DNA from: Celeribacter naphthalenivorans
Lineage (GTDB): Bacteria; Pseudomonadota; Alphaproteobacteria; Rhodobacterales; Rhodobacteraceae
Length of the DNA: 64,000 nt
Assembly (NCBI RefSeq): GCF_020524585.1
Contig: NZ_JAIVLK010000007.1
Span: 1-64,000 of the forward strand
Direction of reading: 5' to 3'
Positions within the stretch are counted from its first letter, which is position 1; each line of letters begins with the position of its first letter. Both the position numbers and the translations under genes were made by a program. The notes below the pieces were generated by a model that was not told where the DNA came from, did not search any database, and saw only the letters and a list, made by a program, of their open reading frames with translations. Below, piece by piece: positions 14,870-23,831 of this stretch.

Positions 14870-16146
14870 TGTATCCGGTTTTTGCTCTGGCCTCTTTTGT
14901 CATCCTGTTGTTGGTGACGGTTCCAATCGCCATGTCTCTCGGGCTGGCGGCCTTTGTCCCCGGCTGGCTCGGGGCACCGATCAACCCCAGTCAGGTTATT
15001 CGGACGATCACCACGTCGATCGATTCCTTCCCGCTGCTCGCGGTGCCACTCTTTATGGTGGCTGGCGACATCATGACGACGGGTGGTCTTGCGCGCCGTT
15101 TGTTCAGCTTTGCCGATGCTCTGCTTGGCCGGATGAATGGCGGTCTGGCGGTTTCGACCGTGGTCGCCTGTATGTTGTTCGGCGCCATTTCCGGGTCCTC
15201 GCCGGCAACCGTGGCCGCGATCGGCGCAATGGCGATCCCTTTGCTGATCAAGAACGGCTATGACAAACGTTTCTCGACGGTGTTGGTGACGACGGCAGGG
15301 ACGCTGGGTGTCATCGTGCCGCCGAGCATTCCGATGATCATCTACGGCATGGCGGCCAATGTGTCGGTGAGCCAGCTGTTCATGGCGGGCATTTTCCCGG
15401 CACTGACCATCGGTACGCTGCTTTCGGGCTATGCCTTCTGGTATGGCACGAAGCACAAGGACAAGATCACGACGACAGCGGGTCAGGTGTCGATTGGCAA
15501 GGCGTTCCGTGAGAGCTTCTGGGCGTTGATGGCGCCGGTTGTGGTTCTGGGCGGGATCTATTCCGGCACTTTCACGCCGACAGAGGCGGCTGCCATTGCG
15601 GTGGCTTACAGCACCATCGTCTCGATCTTTATCTTCCGTGAAATGACCTTTGTTCAGTTGTTCAACACCATTGGCAAAACGACATTGATCATCGCGCCGA
15701 TCCTCGTGATCACGGCGACAGGTGCGGCCTTGGGGCGGGTTTTCAACCTGCTGCGTGTGCCGAGCATGATTGGCGAGATGATCAATGGTGTCGTCAGTGA
15801 ACCTTTGATGCTGTTGCTTTTGATCAACTTGATGCTGCTGGTCGTCGGGATGTTTTTGGAAACCTTGTCGGCGATCATCGTGCTGACGCCGATCCTTCTG
15901 CCGATCCTTGCGCCCTATGGCATCGATCCGTTGCACTTCGGTCTCATCATGACGACCAACCTCGCAATCGGATTTGTGACACCGCCGATCGGGGCCAACA
16001 TCTTTGTCGCGACGGGGCTCACGAAAGTCTCGGTGGTCGACATCTGCAAGGGGCTGCCCATCCCTTTGACGCTGCTTTTGATCGGCCTCGCGCTCATCAC
16101 CTATGTCCCCGGACTCTCACTGTGGCTCGTTGGGGTGATGAACTGA
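14869..16146 (+). CDS. dctM: TRAP transporter large permease (DctM/SiaM type)
   Basis: 425 residues, about twelve hydrophobic segments. Family landmarks are PLFMVAGDIMTTGGLARRL (about 55-75), the GAISGSSPATVAAIG loop (about 104-118) and GFVTPPIGANIFVATGL (about 365-381). The start at 14869 overlaps the small-subunit stop. DctM is the ion-coupled translocation unit and takes substrate from the periplasmic protein encoded 56 bases downstream. All known TRAP substrates carry a carboxylate, which fits a sugar acid or ulosonate. Confidence 0.9.
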   Translation: MYPVFALASFVILLLVTVPIAMSLGLAAFVPGWLGAPINPSQVIRTITTSIDSFPLLAVPLFMVAGDIMTTGGLARRLFSFADALLGRMNGGLAVSTVVACMLFGAISGSSPATVAAIGAMAIPLLIKNGYDKRFSTVLVTTAGTLGVIVPPSIPMIIYGMAANVSVSQLFMAGIFPALTIGTLLSGYAFWYGTKHKDKITTTAGQVSIGKAFRESFWALMAPVVVLGGIYSGTFTPTEAAAIAVAYSTIVSIFIFREMTFVQLFNTIGKTTLIIAPILVITATGAALGRVFNLLRVPSMIGEMINGVVSEPLMLLLLINLMLLVVGMFLETLSAIIVLTPILLPILAPYGIDPLHFGLIMTTNLAIGFVTPPIGANIFVATGLTKVSVVDICKGLPIPLTLLLIGLALITYVPGLSLWLVGVMN

Positions 16147-16202
16147 TCTCGCCAGCTGTCCTTTTCTCGAATTGACGATCTCATATCAAAGGAGGAGACC
16201 TT

Positions 16203-17207
16203 ATGAACTACGTCAAGAAATTGCTTTCCGGAGCGGCCGTTGCGGCGGCCACCTTCACCACCCCGGCGTGGGCTGCGGATTATACGATGATCATGGCGCA
16301 TACGCTGTCGGATAAAGAGCACCCGATCTATCAGGCGTTCCTTGAGCTGAAATCGCTGATCGAAGAGCGTTCCGAGGGCCGTATCGAAGTGCTCGACCAA
16401 GGCGGCGGTGCGCTTGGCGGCGACCGTGAAATCATGGAAGCGACCTTGTTTGGCGACATCCAGTTCGGTCCCATGTCCACCTCTGGCGCGACCCAGTTCA
16501 TTCCCGAACTGTCCGTGTTCGACATCCCCTACGTGATGCCCACCGATAGCGAAGCGCGTCGTGCGCTCGTCAATGACGGTGCGCTTGCCGAGGCGATTTC
16601 TGAAGCGCTCGACAAAAAAGGTCTGCGCTATGAAGGCATCATGAACGGTGGCTTCCGCAACCTCACGACGGCGGACACCGAAGTGCATACCCCGGCTGAT
16701 ATCGCGGAAGCCGGTCTGCGCATCCGGGTTCAGGAAAATCCGGTGCACGTGAAAATCTGGTCCGATCTGGGCGCCGCCCCGACGCCGATTTCCTTCCCTG
16801 AACTCTACGGTGCGCTCCAGCAGGGCGTCGTGGACGGGCAGGAAAACCCCTATGGTCACATCCTGTCTCAGCGCTTTTACGAAGTGCAGGGCTATCTGAC
16901 CAACACGAACCATATCTTCCTCGCGAACATCTCGATGATCAGCAAGGACTGGTACGAATCCCTGCCCGAAGATCTTCAGAAAGTCGTGGACGACAGCTTT
17001 AAGGACGCGACCGATTTCCAATGGGAATTGCAGGCGCAGCTTGAGGAAAGCCAGCGTGCGCAGCTTTCGGAACATATGACGATCGTGGATCTGTCCGAGG
17101 AAGAAATGCAGCAATTCCGCGAGAAAACAGCGGGCGTTGCGGACCTCGTGCGCGAACGCGCCGGTGATGAGATCGTCGACATTCTCATGACCGAAGTCGG
17201 CCAGTAA
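16203..17207 (+). CDS. dctP: TRAP periplasmic solute-binding protein (DctP family)
   Basis: 334 residues with a signal peptide ([10 protein letters not shown], cleavage about residue 24) and a very strong ribosome binding site (AAAGGAGGAGACC). The DctP hallmark is [17 protein letters not shown] (about 177), whose Arg forms the salt bridge to the substrate carboxylate. It is followed by [24 protein letters not shown] (about 196-220). The order Q-M-P with P last is common in Rhodobacteraceae. A clear intrinsic terminator follows at 17228, so the operon from the lyases may end here. The ligand is inferred to be the acid processed by the neighbouring lyases. Confidence 0.9.
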   Translation: MNYVKKLLSGAAVAAATFTTPAWAADYTMIMAHTLSDKEHPIYQAFLELKSLIEERSEGRIEVLDQGGGALGGDREIMEATLFGDIQFGPMSTSGATQFIPELSVFDIPYVMPTDSEARRALVNDGALAEAISEALDKKGLRYEGIMNGGFRNLTTADTEVHTPADIAEAGLRIRVQENPVHVKIWSDLGAAPTPISFPELYGALQQGVVDGQENPYGHILSQRFYEVQGYLTNTNHIFLANISMISKDWYESLPEDLQKVVDDSFKDATDFQWELQAQLEESQRAQLSEHMTIVDLSEEEMQQFREKTAGVADLVRERAGDEIVDILMTEVGQ

Positions 17208-17227
17208 CAGGCGACCGAACATAAAGG

Positions 17228-17260
17228 AAAAGCCGCATCCAAACGTTTTGCGGCTTTTTT
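17228..17260 (+). terminator. Rho-independent terminator after the TRAP operon
   Basis: AAAAGCCGCA pairs with TGCGGCTTTT around an 11-base loop and runs into TTTTTT. It separates the TRAP genes from the isomerase gene. Confidence 0.85.
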
Positions 17261-17334
17261 CTCTCGCAGGATGCATTGCTGCATCCTCTCTCATCCGCGA
17301 GAAAATTCTCACAATCATTCATGAAGGTAGGCAT

Positions 17335-18960
17335 ATGAGCTCGTCCAAAAAGGTGTATCTCGTTGCAAGCGGCGATCTGCGCGAAAGTGCAAATGTCAAA
17401 TGTTGGCCCGCGCAACAGGAACTGGAAACCCAACTGACCGCAGAGATCGAACGTCTGGGCGGGCAGGTGGAGCGCGCGCATCCGTTTAAAGAACACCTCG
17501 GTCACGGATTTATCGCCAGCCAGAAAGAAGGCCTTGATGTTTTCGAACACATCGACCGCAAGGCGCCGCTGATCGTTGCCGAGGCCGTGTGGCAATATTC
17601 GCTTCATGTGCTGCCGGGGCTGATGGCGCATGAAGGCCCGATTTTGACGGTTGGCAACTGGTCGCCGACCTGGCCGGGTCTTGTTGGGCTTCTCAACCTG
17701 AACGGCTCTATGACCAAGGCAAATGTGAACTATTCCTCGCTTTGGACCGTTGATTTCAAAGACGAATGGTTCCTGAGCCGTCTCGCGCAATGGCTGCGCG
17801 ATGGCGAGGTGAGCCAAGACACCTCCCACGTCGCCCCCTACAAGCCGAGTGCTGCGCAAGACACCCTGGCTCAGGCCAAGGCCATCGCAGAGGACCTGCG
17901 CCACCGGCGGTCGATCATGGGGGTCTTCGACGAGGGATGTATGGGCATGTACAACGCCATTATCCCCGATGAATTGCTCTTCCCGCTGGGGGTCTTCAAA
18001 GAGCGTCTGTCGCAATCTGCTCTCTATTTCGAAACGACGCAGGTGTCAGACGCCGAGGCGCAAGAGGTGTTCGACTGGCTGGTCGAAAAGGGTCTGACCT
18101 TCCATTTCGGTGACAACGGCGCCGAAGATCTCACCCCTGAGCAGGTGCTGGTCCAGTGTAAGATGTATATCGCCGTGGTGCGCATGGCGGAGAGCTACGG
18201 CTGTGAAACCGTCGGCATTCAGTATCAACAGGGGCTCAAAGACCTGTTGCCTGCGTCCGATCTCGTCGAGGGGCTGCTCAACAATGCCGAACGGCCTCCG
18301 GTTAAAGGCGCAAAAGGCGAGATCATCCGGGATGGCGAGCCGATTGTGCATTTCAATGAGGTGGATGAATGTGCCGGGCTTGACGCGCTCTTGATCAACC
18401 GCGTTCACAACGCCTTGGGCCAGCCGCTCGAAACCACGTTGCATGACATTCGCTGGGGCGATTTCGACCCGACCGGGACGACGGAGGACTATGTCTGGAC
18501 CTTCGAAATCTCCGGCGCAGCTCCGGCGGCCCACCACGAAGGTGGCTATGCGGGATCGTCCTCGATGCGTCAGCCGGCCATGTTCTTCCCGTTCGGCGGC
18601 GGCACGCTGCGCGGCATTGCCAAACCGGGTGAAATCATCTGGTCCCGGATTTTCGTCGAAGGTGGCGCGCTGCATATGGACATCGGACGCGGCAAGGCGA
18701 TTTCCCTGCCCGAAGAGGAAACGGAACGCCGCTGGACCTCGACCGACTATGCGTGGCCGATGATGCACAGCGTGCTTTACGGTGTGTCCCGCGACCAAAT
18801 GATGGCGCGGCACAAATCGAACCACATTCAGGTGGTCTACGCCACGGATGCCGCAAAGGCCGATGAGGCAATGCGCGTGCGGGCCGCTCTGGCGCATGAG
18901 CTTGGTATTCAGGTCAATTTCTGCGGCACCGCCGCCGATGGCCGCGAGTTTGTAAGCTAA
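17335..18960 (+). CDS. L-fucose/D-arabinose isomerase-like protein
   Basis: 541 residues from the ATG at 17335 (AAGGTAGG upstream; longer in-frame starts cross the terminator). It resembles the FucI-like family. There is a Rossmann-like N-terminal half ([19 protein letters not shown]), then [15 protein letters not shown] (about 202-216), GIQYQQGL (about 300) and a probable metal-site segment [13 protein letters not shown] (about 340), with a beta-rich C-terminal domain. FucI enzymes isomerise L-fucose and also D-arabinose, the latter to D-ribulose. A D-ribulokinase gene is next, which favours D-arabinose as the relevant substrate. I place it in the superfamily with fair confidence; the substrate is inference. 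Confidence 0.7.
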   Translation: MSSSKKVYLVASGDLRESANVKCWPAQQELETQLTAEIERLGGQVERAHPFKEHLGHGFIASQKEGLDVFEHIDRKAPLIVAEAVWQYSLHVLPGLMAHEGPILTVGNWSPTWPGLVGLLNLNGSMTKANVNYSSLWTVDFKDEWFLSRLAQWLRDGEVSQDTSHVAPYKPSAAQDTLAQAKAIAEDLRHRRSIMGVFDEGCMGMYNAIIPDELLFPLGVFKERLSQSALYFETTQVSDAEAQEVFDWLVEKGLTFHFGDNGAEDLTPEQVLVQCKMYIAVVRMAESYGCETVGIQYQQGLKDLLPASDLVEGLLNNAERPPVKGAKGEIIRDGEPIVHFNEVDECAGLDALLINRVHNALGQPLETTLHDIRWGDFDPTGTTEDYVWTFEISGAAPAAHHEGGYAGSSSMRQPAMFFPFGGGTLRGIAKPGEIIWSRIFVEGGALHMDIGRGKAISLPEEETERRWTSTDYAWPMMHSVLYGVSRDQMMARHKSNHIQVVYATDAAKADEAMRVRAALAHELGIQVNFCGTAADGREFVS

Positions 18961-18968
18961 AGCGCCCG

Positions 18969-19045
18969 GCACATCACAAGGGGCGCGCGAGAGGGGCGGG
19001 GCGTATCAGGTGCGCCCCACTCCATAGCCCGGCGGGGTGATGTGC
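18969..19045 (+). repeat. Inverted repeat GCACATCAC/GTGATGTGC enclosing a GC hairpin
   Basis: Perfect 9-bp arms lie at 18969-18977 and 19037-19045. Between them GGGGCG (18998-19003) can pair with CGCCCC (19013-19018). The structure fills the gap between the isomerase and the kinase. It may be an mRNA element or a diffuse operator. The motif GGGGCGTATC recurs after the kinase at 20833. Confidence 0.4.
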
Positions 19046-19072
19046 ACTGACAGGCAAGAAAGGAATTGACGC

Positions 19073-20698
19073 ATGAGCGAGTATTTCATCGGGGTTGATG
19101 TGGGCACCGGCAGCGCCCGCGCAGGGGTGTTCGATGCGGACGGACGCCTTTTGGGGGTGGCAAAGAAGGACCTCCACATCTGGAAGAGCGCCGGCGGTCA
19201 TGTCGAACAATCTTCCGAGGATATTTGGCAGGCGATCTGTTTTTGCACACGCGAGGCGGTGAAACAGTCCGGTGTCGATGCCTCCGCCGTCGTCGGTCTT
19301 GGGTTTGATGCCACCTGTTCTCTGGTGGTGCTCGATCCGCAGGGGACACCGCTTGCGGTGGGAGACTCGGAAGACCCCGCGCGCAATGTCGTCGTCTGGA
19401 TGGATCACCGTGCCACGGAGCAAGCGCGCCGGATCAATGAGACCGGGCATGAGGTCCTTCGCTATGTGGGCGGGCGCATCTCCCCCGAGATGGAAACGCC
19501 AAAGTTGCTTTGGCTGAAAGAGAACCGCGCCGATATCTATGAGCAGGCAGGACATTTTTTTGATCTGGCCGATTTCTTGTCGTGGAAAGCCACCGGCTCG
19601 ACCGTGCGGTCCGTGTGTACGGTGACGTGCAAATGGACCTATCTCGCGCATGAAAAGCGCTGGGACGAGAGCTATTTCGAGGCCATCGGCCTTGGGGATC
19701 TCGCCCGTGACGGGTTCCGGCGTATCGGCACGGAGATTGCCGATATTGCAACGCCGCTCGCGCAGGGGCTGACCGCCGAGGCTGCGGGCGAATTGGGATT
19801 GGCGCAGGGGACCGCCGTGGGCGCCTCGTCGATCGACGCGCATTGTGGTGGCGTGGGCACGTTTGCCTGTCGCGGCCCTGAGGGCGAAGACCTGCCGCCG
19901 GAAACCCAAATGGCGCTGATCATGGGCACCTCTGCCTGTGCGATGACCTTGTCGCGTGATCCGAATTTCGTCGATGGCGTTTGGGGTCCCTACTATGGGG
20001 CGATGATCCCCGGCTGGTGGCTGTTGGAGGGCGGACAATCCGCCTATGGCGCGGCGCTCGATCATTTGCTCAGCCTGCATCCCGCTTATCCTGACATGAT
20101 GCGCAAAGCCGCGGAGGCGTCTCAGGCGTTGCCGGTGTATCTCGAATGCCGGGTCTTGGCGGAGGGTCTGACGGTGGAGACCGCCGCAGATTTGGCGCAG
20201 GCTCTGCATGTCGTGCCGGAGTTTCTCGGCAACCGTGCGCCCTATGCCGATCCCAATGCGACCGCCGTGATCAGCGGGCTGACGCTGGATGCTTCCGAAA
20301 CGAGTTTGTTGCAGCTCTACGTGGCCGGTTTGTGCGGCCTGTGTTATGGCACGCGTCAGATCATTGAGGCGGAAAAGGACAAAGGTCTGCCGATCGAGAC
20401 GCTGGTCGTGAGCGGGGGAGCCGCGCAAAGCGCGCTTTTGCGCCGGATTTTGGCGGATGCCACCGGGATGAAGGTGGCTCTGCCCCGGACGCAGGAGCCG
20501 GTGTTGCTGGGCGGCGCGATTGTGGGGGCGGTGGCCTCTGGTCGCGCGCCGGATCTGCAAAGCGGTGCGACACAGATGTCTGCAATTCAGGAAATCACAG
20601 TGCCGAACCCGGCGTCTGCCGCACTGCACCAGCGCAAATACGAGGCATTTTGTCTGTTGCAGGACGCGGATCGTCAAATCCGGGCGCTGTCATTGTGA
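19073..20698 (+). CDS. FGGY-family D-ribulokinase
   Basis: A 541-residue sugar kinase. It begins YFIGVDVGTGSARAGVFD (phosphate 1). It has WMDHRA (about 107), VTCKWTYLAHEKRWDESYF (about 184-202), SSIDAHCGGVG with the catalytic Asp (about 253) and DPNFVDGVWGPYYGAMIPG. Near the C-terminus it has LVVSGGAAQSALLRRILAD. These are the features of the D-ribulokinase branch (human FGGY, yeast Ydr109c) rather than xylulokinase or AraB. It would convert D-ribulose to D-ribulose 5-phosphate for the pentose phosphate pathway. With the isomerase just upstream it forms a D-arabinose-to-D-ribulose-5-P pair. Confidence 0.85.
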   Translation: MSEYFIGVDVGTGSARAGVFDADGRLLGVAKKDLHIWKSAGGHVEQSSEDIWQAICFCTREAVKQSGVDASAVVGLGFDATCSLVVLDPQGTPLAVGDSEDPARNVVVWMDHRATEQARRINETGHEVLRYVGGRISPEMETPKLLWLKENRADIYEQAGHFFDLADFLSWKATGSTVRSVCTVTCKWTYLAHEKRWDESYFEAIGLGDLARDGFRRIGTEIADIATPLAQGLTAEAAGELGLAQGTAVGASSIDAHCGGVGTFACRGPEGEDLPPETQMALIMGTSACAMTLSRDPNFVDGVWGPYYGAMIPGWWLLEGGQSAYGAALDHLLSLHPAYPDMMRKAAEASQALPVYLECRVLAEGLTVETAADLAQALHVVPEFLGNRAPYADPNATAVISGLTLDASETSLLQLYVAGLCGLCYGTRQIIEAEKDKGLPIETLVVSGGAAQSALLRRILADATGMKVALPRTQEPVLLGGAIVGAVASGRAPDLQSGATQMSAIQEITVPNPASAALHQRKYEAFCLLQDADRQIRALSL

Positions 20699-20832
20699 GC
20701 GCGGCCGCCCGCGACACAGGTGTTGAGAACCTGAGGGCGTCGGTGGTGTGAAAGATTGCGGCGACGGAAGTTTGTGCTAGGGAGACATGCCAAGTAAACA
20801 GGTTTCACACTGGGCCTGACCGGCATGTGCCC

Positions 20833-20847
20833 GGGGCGTATCGCCCC
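20833..20847 (+). terminator. GC-rich hairpin upstream of the second LacI gene
   Basis: GGGGCG-TAT-CGCCCC is a perfect 6-bp stem with a 3-base loop, followed by ATTTATAT. It could end the kinase transcript, although the T-run is imperfect. GTGTGAAA (20746-20753) and TTTCACAC (20803-20810) form a separate wide inverted repeat just before it. Confidence 0.4.
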
Positions 20848-20922
20848 ATTTATATCTGGTGGTTGCGGCTTGTGGTCTCAATGAGGCTGACAGGCCGCTG
20901 ATCTGTGTAAGGACCTGTGAGC

Positions 20923-21933
20923 ATGGCAAAAACGATCTCGGAGATTTCAGAGGCCACAGGGTATTCGCGGACGACGATCACGATGGTGCTCAATGGGCGG
21001 GCAGAGCAATATCGGATCAGCAAACGCGCCCAGAAAATCATCACAGACTATGTGGCGAAACACGGGGTCACGATCAACCAAACGGCGCGCAATCTGAAGA
21101 CCAGCCGCAGCCGCACCGTCGGATTTATTGCTCCCGATCTGGCCAACACCTTCTTTGCCCGCATCATGGCGCGTCTTGAGGAATACTGTCGCGCCGAAGA
21201 TCTGGTTTTGATCACGACCTCCAGCCGGGAGAGCCCGCAGCTCGAACAAAAGGCGTTGCGCAGTTTGCTTGAGCGTGGCGTGGACGGGCTTGTCGTTGCG
21301 CCATGTTCGCCGCTTCAGGCGCAGGCCGCGCAAAGGTCCGCAAAGGCGGTTCCGCTTGTGCTGATCGACCGCGATTATGACGTCCGCAGCTTTCCGGTCG
21401 TGTCCAGCGACCACGAGGCCAGCGCACGTCAGCTCACCCGCGAAATGATCGCATCTGGCGTCGCGAATATCGCGTTTCTCTGTGGACACCCGGATATTCC
21501 CAGTGTTCAGGCCCGGATGAACGGGTTTCGGGCCGCCATCGCAGAGGCGCAGTTCGGCGTCGACGACACACAGCTCTTGTCCGATGAGGAGGACAGTGTC
21601 GAGGCCGGGCAGCGGATGATGCAGGCTTTGCTGCAGGACCCGCAAAAGAGGCCGGCGGCCATTCTCTGTTCATCGTTGCTGGTGCTTGAAGGGGCGCTCT
21701 ATCAGCTGAAACTCACCACGGGTTCGATCCCGTCTGAGATGATGATCGGGGCATTTGACTATGACGGGATGCTGCATTCTCTGCCCAATCCTGTGGTGAT
21801 TGCGCGGCAGGATGAAGACGCTTTGGCCAAATCGGCTTTCCAGCTTTTGTTCCAGCAGATGCAAAGCGACGCGCCGATTGGCAACAGCAGGGAGGTGTTT
21901 CCTGCTGAGATGATGCGCCTCGACACGCCGTGA
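20923..21933 (+). CDS. LacI-family transcriptional regulator (second)
   Basis: 336 residues. The HTH is at the extreme N-terminus (MAKTISEISEATGYSRTTITMVLNGR), with TTITMVLNG in place of the usual TTVSRVLNG. The effector domain opens with RTVGFIAPDLANTFFARIM and includes GVDGLVVAPCSP and VLIDRDYD. I chose the ATG at 20923; a GTG six bases upstream is possible (AAGGA at 20909-20913). It differs strongly from the regulator at 8893, so the cluster seems to respond to two inducers. Likely targets are the isomerase/kinase unit and perhaps the internal site at 12158. This assignment is inferred. Confidence 0.85.
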   Translation: MAKTISEISEATGYSRTTITMVLNGRAEQYRISKRAQKIITDYVAKHGVTINQTARNLKTSRSRTVGFIAPDLANTFFARIMARLEEYCRAEDLVLITTSSRESPQLEQKALRSLLERGVDGLVVAPCSPLQAQAAQRSAKAVPLVLIDRDYDVRSFPVVSSDHEASARQLTREMIASGVANIAFLCGHPDIPSVQARMNGFRAAIAEAQFGVDDTQLLSDEEDSVEAGQRMMQALLQDPQKRPAAILCSSLLVLEGALYQLKLTTGSIPSEMMIGAFDYDGMLHSLPNPVVIARQDEDALAKSAFQLLFQQMQSDAPIGNSREVFPAEMMRLDTP

Positions 21934-21978
21934 TCCCTCCTGTGCGGCCCGTGTGCACAAAACGGTCGGGCGCCTCAT

Positions 21979-22656
21979 TCACGTGAGGGGCGGGCAGGGC
22001 TCCGCAGGGTTGTGATTCCAACACAGCGCCTTGCCAGCCTCGATCACACAGAAATGCCCGGTCAGCACCTTCGCCTGACGGGGGGCAATCCCGTATTGTT
22101 CTGCGATCAGTCGCAAAATGCCATTGCTGGTCACAATCACCGCCGTGGCGTCGGGACCATGCGTTGCCTCAATCTGGCCGATCATCTCCGCCCAGGCCTG
22201 CGCGATATGATCCGGTTTCGGATGCCAGTCAAACCCATCGGGCCAGATGCTGTCCTTTTGCCATCGGGTGATCTCATCCGGGCCAAATTGGGCAATGATC
22301 TCGTCGTTCGATTTGCCTTCCCACACACCGTAATCAATTTCGCGCAGCGCCTCTGAGGACTGGCGAGGCACGCTTTGCCACCCCGCATGATCGGCCAGAA
22401 TCTCTGCGGTTTCTGTGGTGCGCTGCAATGGGCCATAGATCAGCGTATCCGGTTTGATCCGGGAGGCTGCGAAGGCTTTGCCCAATTGCTGCGCCTGATC
22501 TTTCCCTTTGTGCACCAAAGGCATATCGCTGCGCGCGCCCACCCAGACCACGCGATCTTCGGGGCCAAAGGTGTTGCCGTGGCGGACCAGAACCAATGTC
22601 AGCCCAGTCTTGGCCTCCAAACGGGATGTGTCGCAGGTCTCAGTCAACAAGCTCAC
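21979..22656 (-). CDS. Histidine phosphatase family protein (phosphoglycerate-mutase-like)
   Basis: 225 residues from a GTG at 22656 that overlaps the end of the KdsB-like gene by 17 bases. A longer frame would run through that gene. The active-site motif is LVLVRHGNTF (about residue 20), the second Arg is in YGPLQRTTETAEIL, and the proton-donor Glu is in REIDYGVWEGKSNDEI. The second catalytic His is less obvious, with VIVTSNGILRLI where SHG..IR is usual (His to Asn). That substitution could lower activity or change its role. Coupling to kdsB suggests action on a phosphorylated ulosonate or nucleotide, which I cannot prove. Confidence 0.75.
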   Translation of the reverse strand: MSLLTETCDTSRLEAKTGLTLVLVRHGNTFGPEDRVVWVGARSDMPLVHKGKDQAQQLGKAFAASRIKPDTLIYGPLQRTTETAEILADHAGWQSVPRQSSEALREIDYGVWEGKSNDEIIAQFGPDEITRWQKDSIWPDGFDWHPKPDHIAQAWAEMIGQIEATHGPDATAVIVTSNGILRLIAEQYGIAPRQAKVLTGHFCVIEAGKALCWNHNPAEPCPPLT

Positions 22657-23422
22657 CCTCGCGCCGGATGATGTCTTCGACGATGGCGATATCCTCTTTG
22701 GCATCGACAGAGGCATGGGTGCGACCGTGGTAGTCGACAATGACAGTGCGCACTGTCATGCCGTTTTCCAAGGCCCGCAACTGTTCAAGCCCCTCTGTGA
22801 GTTCCAGAGGCGAGGGCTCAAGGTTGACATATGTGCGCAAGGCTTCCGGGCGATAGCCGTACAGACCGATATGGCGATAGGTCTGCGTGTGTCCGGGCGA
22901 TCTCACATAGGGCATGATGAGTTTGGAGAAATAGAGCGCATTTCGCTGTTTGTCGAAGACGGCGGTGGTGCCGCTTGCGGGGGTGACTTCCTTACTTTTG
23001 CGCAGATCACGCAGCATCGCATCGTCCAGCGCGGTGACGGGGGTCACAATGTCAAAGGCGTTGTCGGGTTGGTCAAATTCGTCGATCATTGCCTGAAGCA
23101 CCCAAGGCGGGGTCAAAACCGCATCGCCCTGAAAATTCAAGACGGCGCTCTCTGTCGCCCCAAGCGCTTCGAGCGTGGCGTAACAGCGCTCTGTGCCGTT
23201 GCGACATTGCACATCGGTCAGTATGGCCTCGGCGCCAAAACTCTGGGCGTGATCGACAATGCGCTGATCTTCGGTGCTGATCACCACTCGCGAGTTGCCG
23301 CGCGTCGCTTTCGCGATGTTCCAAACCCGCTCCAGCATGCTGACACCTGCGATGTCGAACATGGGTTTTCCGGGCAATCTGCTTGACCCATAGCGAGCGG
23401 GGATGACGATTAAAACGGACAT
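22640..23422 (-). CDS. kdsB: KdsB-like CMP-ulosonate (Kdo) cytidylyltransferase
   Basis: A 260-residue nucleotidyltransferase. The CTP-binding start is VIPARYGSSRLPGKPM. Other KdsB landmarks are CRNGTERCYATLE (SGTERxAE in typical KdsB), VLNFQGDAVLTPP (the usual VNxQGDEP, with Glu to Ala), RHIGLYGYRPEALRTYV and PSPLELTEGLEQLRALENG. The metal-site region near the end reads ASVDAKEDI, where KdsB has GVDTPED. It is clearly KdsB-like but diverged from housekeeping enzymes, so it could activate Kdo or a related 3-deoxy-ulosonate. Its place beside putative ulosonate catabolism genes is notable. It is probably in addition to a housekeeping copy elsewhere. Confidence 0.8.
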   Translation of the reverse strand: MSVLIVIPARYGSSRLPGKPMFDIAGVSMLERVWNIAKATRGNSRVVISTEDQRIVDHAQSFGAEAILTDVQCRNGTERCYATLEALGATESAVLNFQGDAVLTPPWVLQAMIDEFDQPDNAFDIVTPVTALDDAMLRDLRKSKEVTPASGTTAVFDKQRNALYFSKLIMPYVRSPGHTQTYRHIGLYGYRPEALRTYVNLEPSPLELTEGLEQLRALENGMTVRTVIVDYHGRTHASVDAKEDIAIVEDIIRREGELVD

Positions 23423-23831
23423 TGCGACCTTTCCGAAACCTTTGCGTACTCTTTAAAGGCAGATACCGCCTTTTCGAAAGGCATTCAATTTATCGGGCCC
23501 GCTTTTATGCGGTCCGACGTGCTGCAGCTCTGTCTAAGGCAGAGCCGGGCGGGACAGGTCCTGCGTTGAATGACATGCCATATCTCCCCGAAAGCCGTCA
23601 CCTTGGAAACAGATAGGCGGAGGGATTGAAGCTGTGGCGAAGAATGTTTCTTGACAGCTGATATTATATAAATAACATTTATGAAATAAATAACATCCAA
23701 AGACTCGCGCTGGGGAGAGGAGCCCCGGCGAGAGGCGCGCATATCCGGCGCGGGATTGGAGTTGGTTTCTCTGGAGGAGAGGGGCCTGAAACTGAGCATG
23801 CGTGGAGGCATGCTCGCAATGGGAGGAAACT
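23423..23831 (+). promoter_or_regulatory. Promoter region of the sugar ABC operon
   Basis: This gap of about 400 bases has no gene. TTGACA (23651-23656) with TAACAT 16 bases later (23673-23678) is a plausible promoter. Around it is an AT-rich block with ATAAAT-AAC-ATTTAT symmetry (23668-23682) and a repeat of AATAACAT. TGATATTA here also occurs in the divergent promoter near 32310. GGGAGGAA precedes the ATG at 23832. Confidence 0.5.

Noticed and set aside
18974-20677. A 567-codon minus-strand frame opposite the ribulokinase gene
   Set aside because: The plus strand encodes an unambiguous FGGY kinase; the antisense product is Arg/His-rich.
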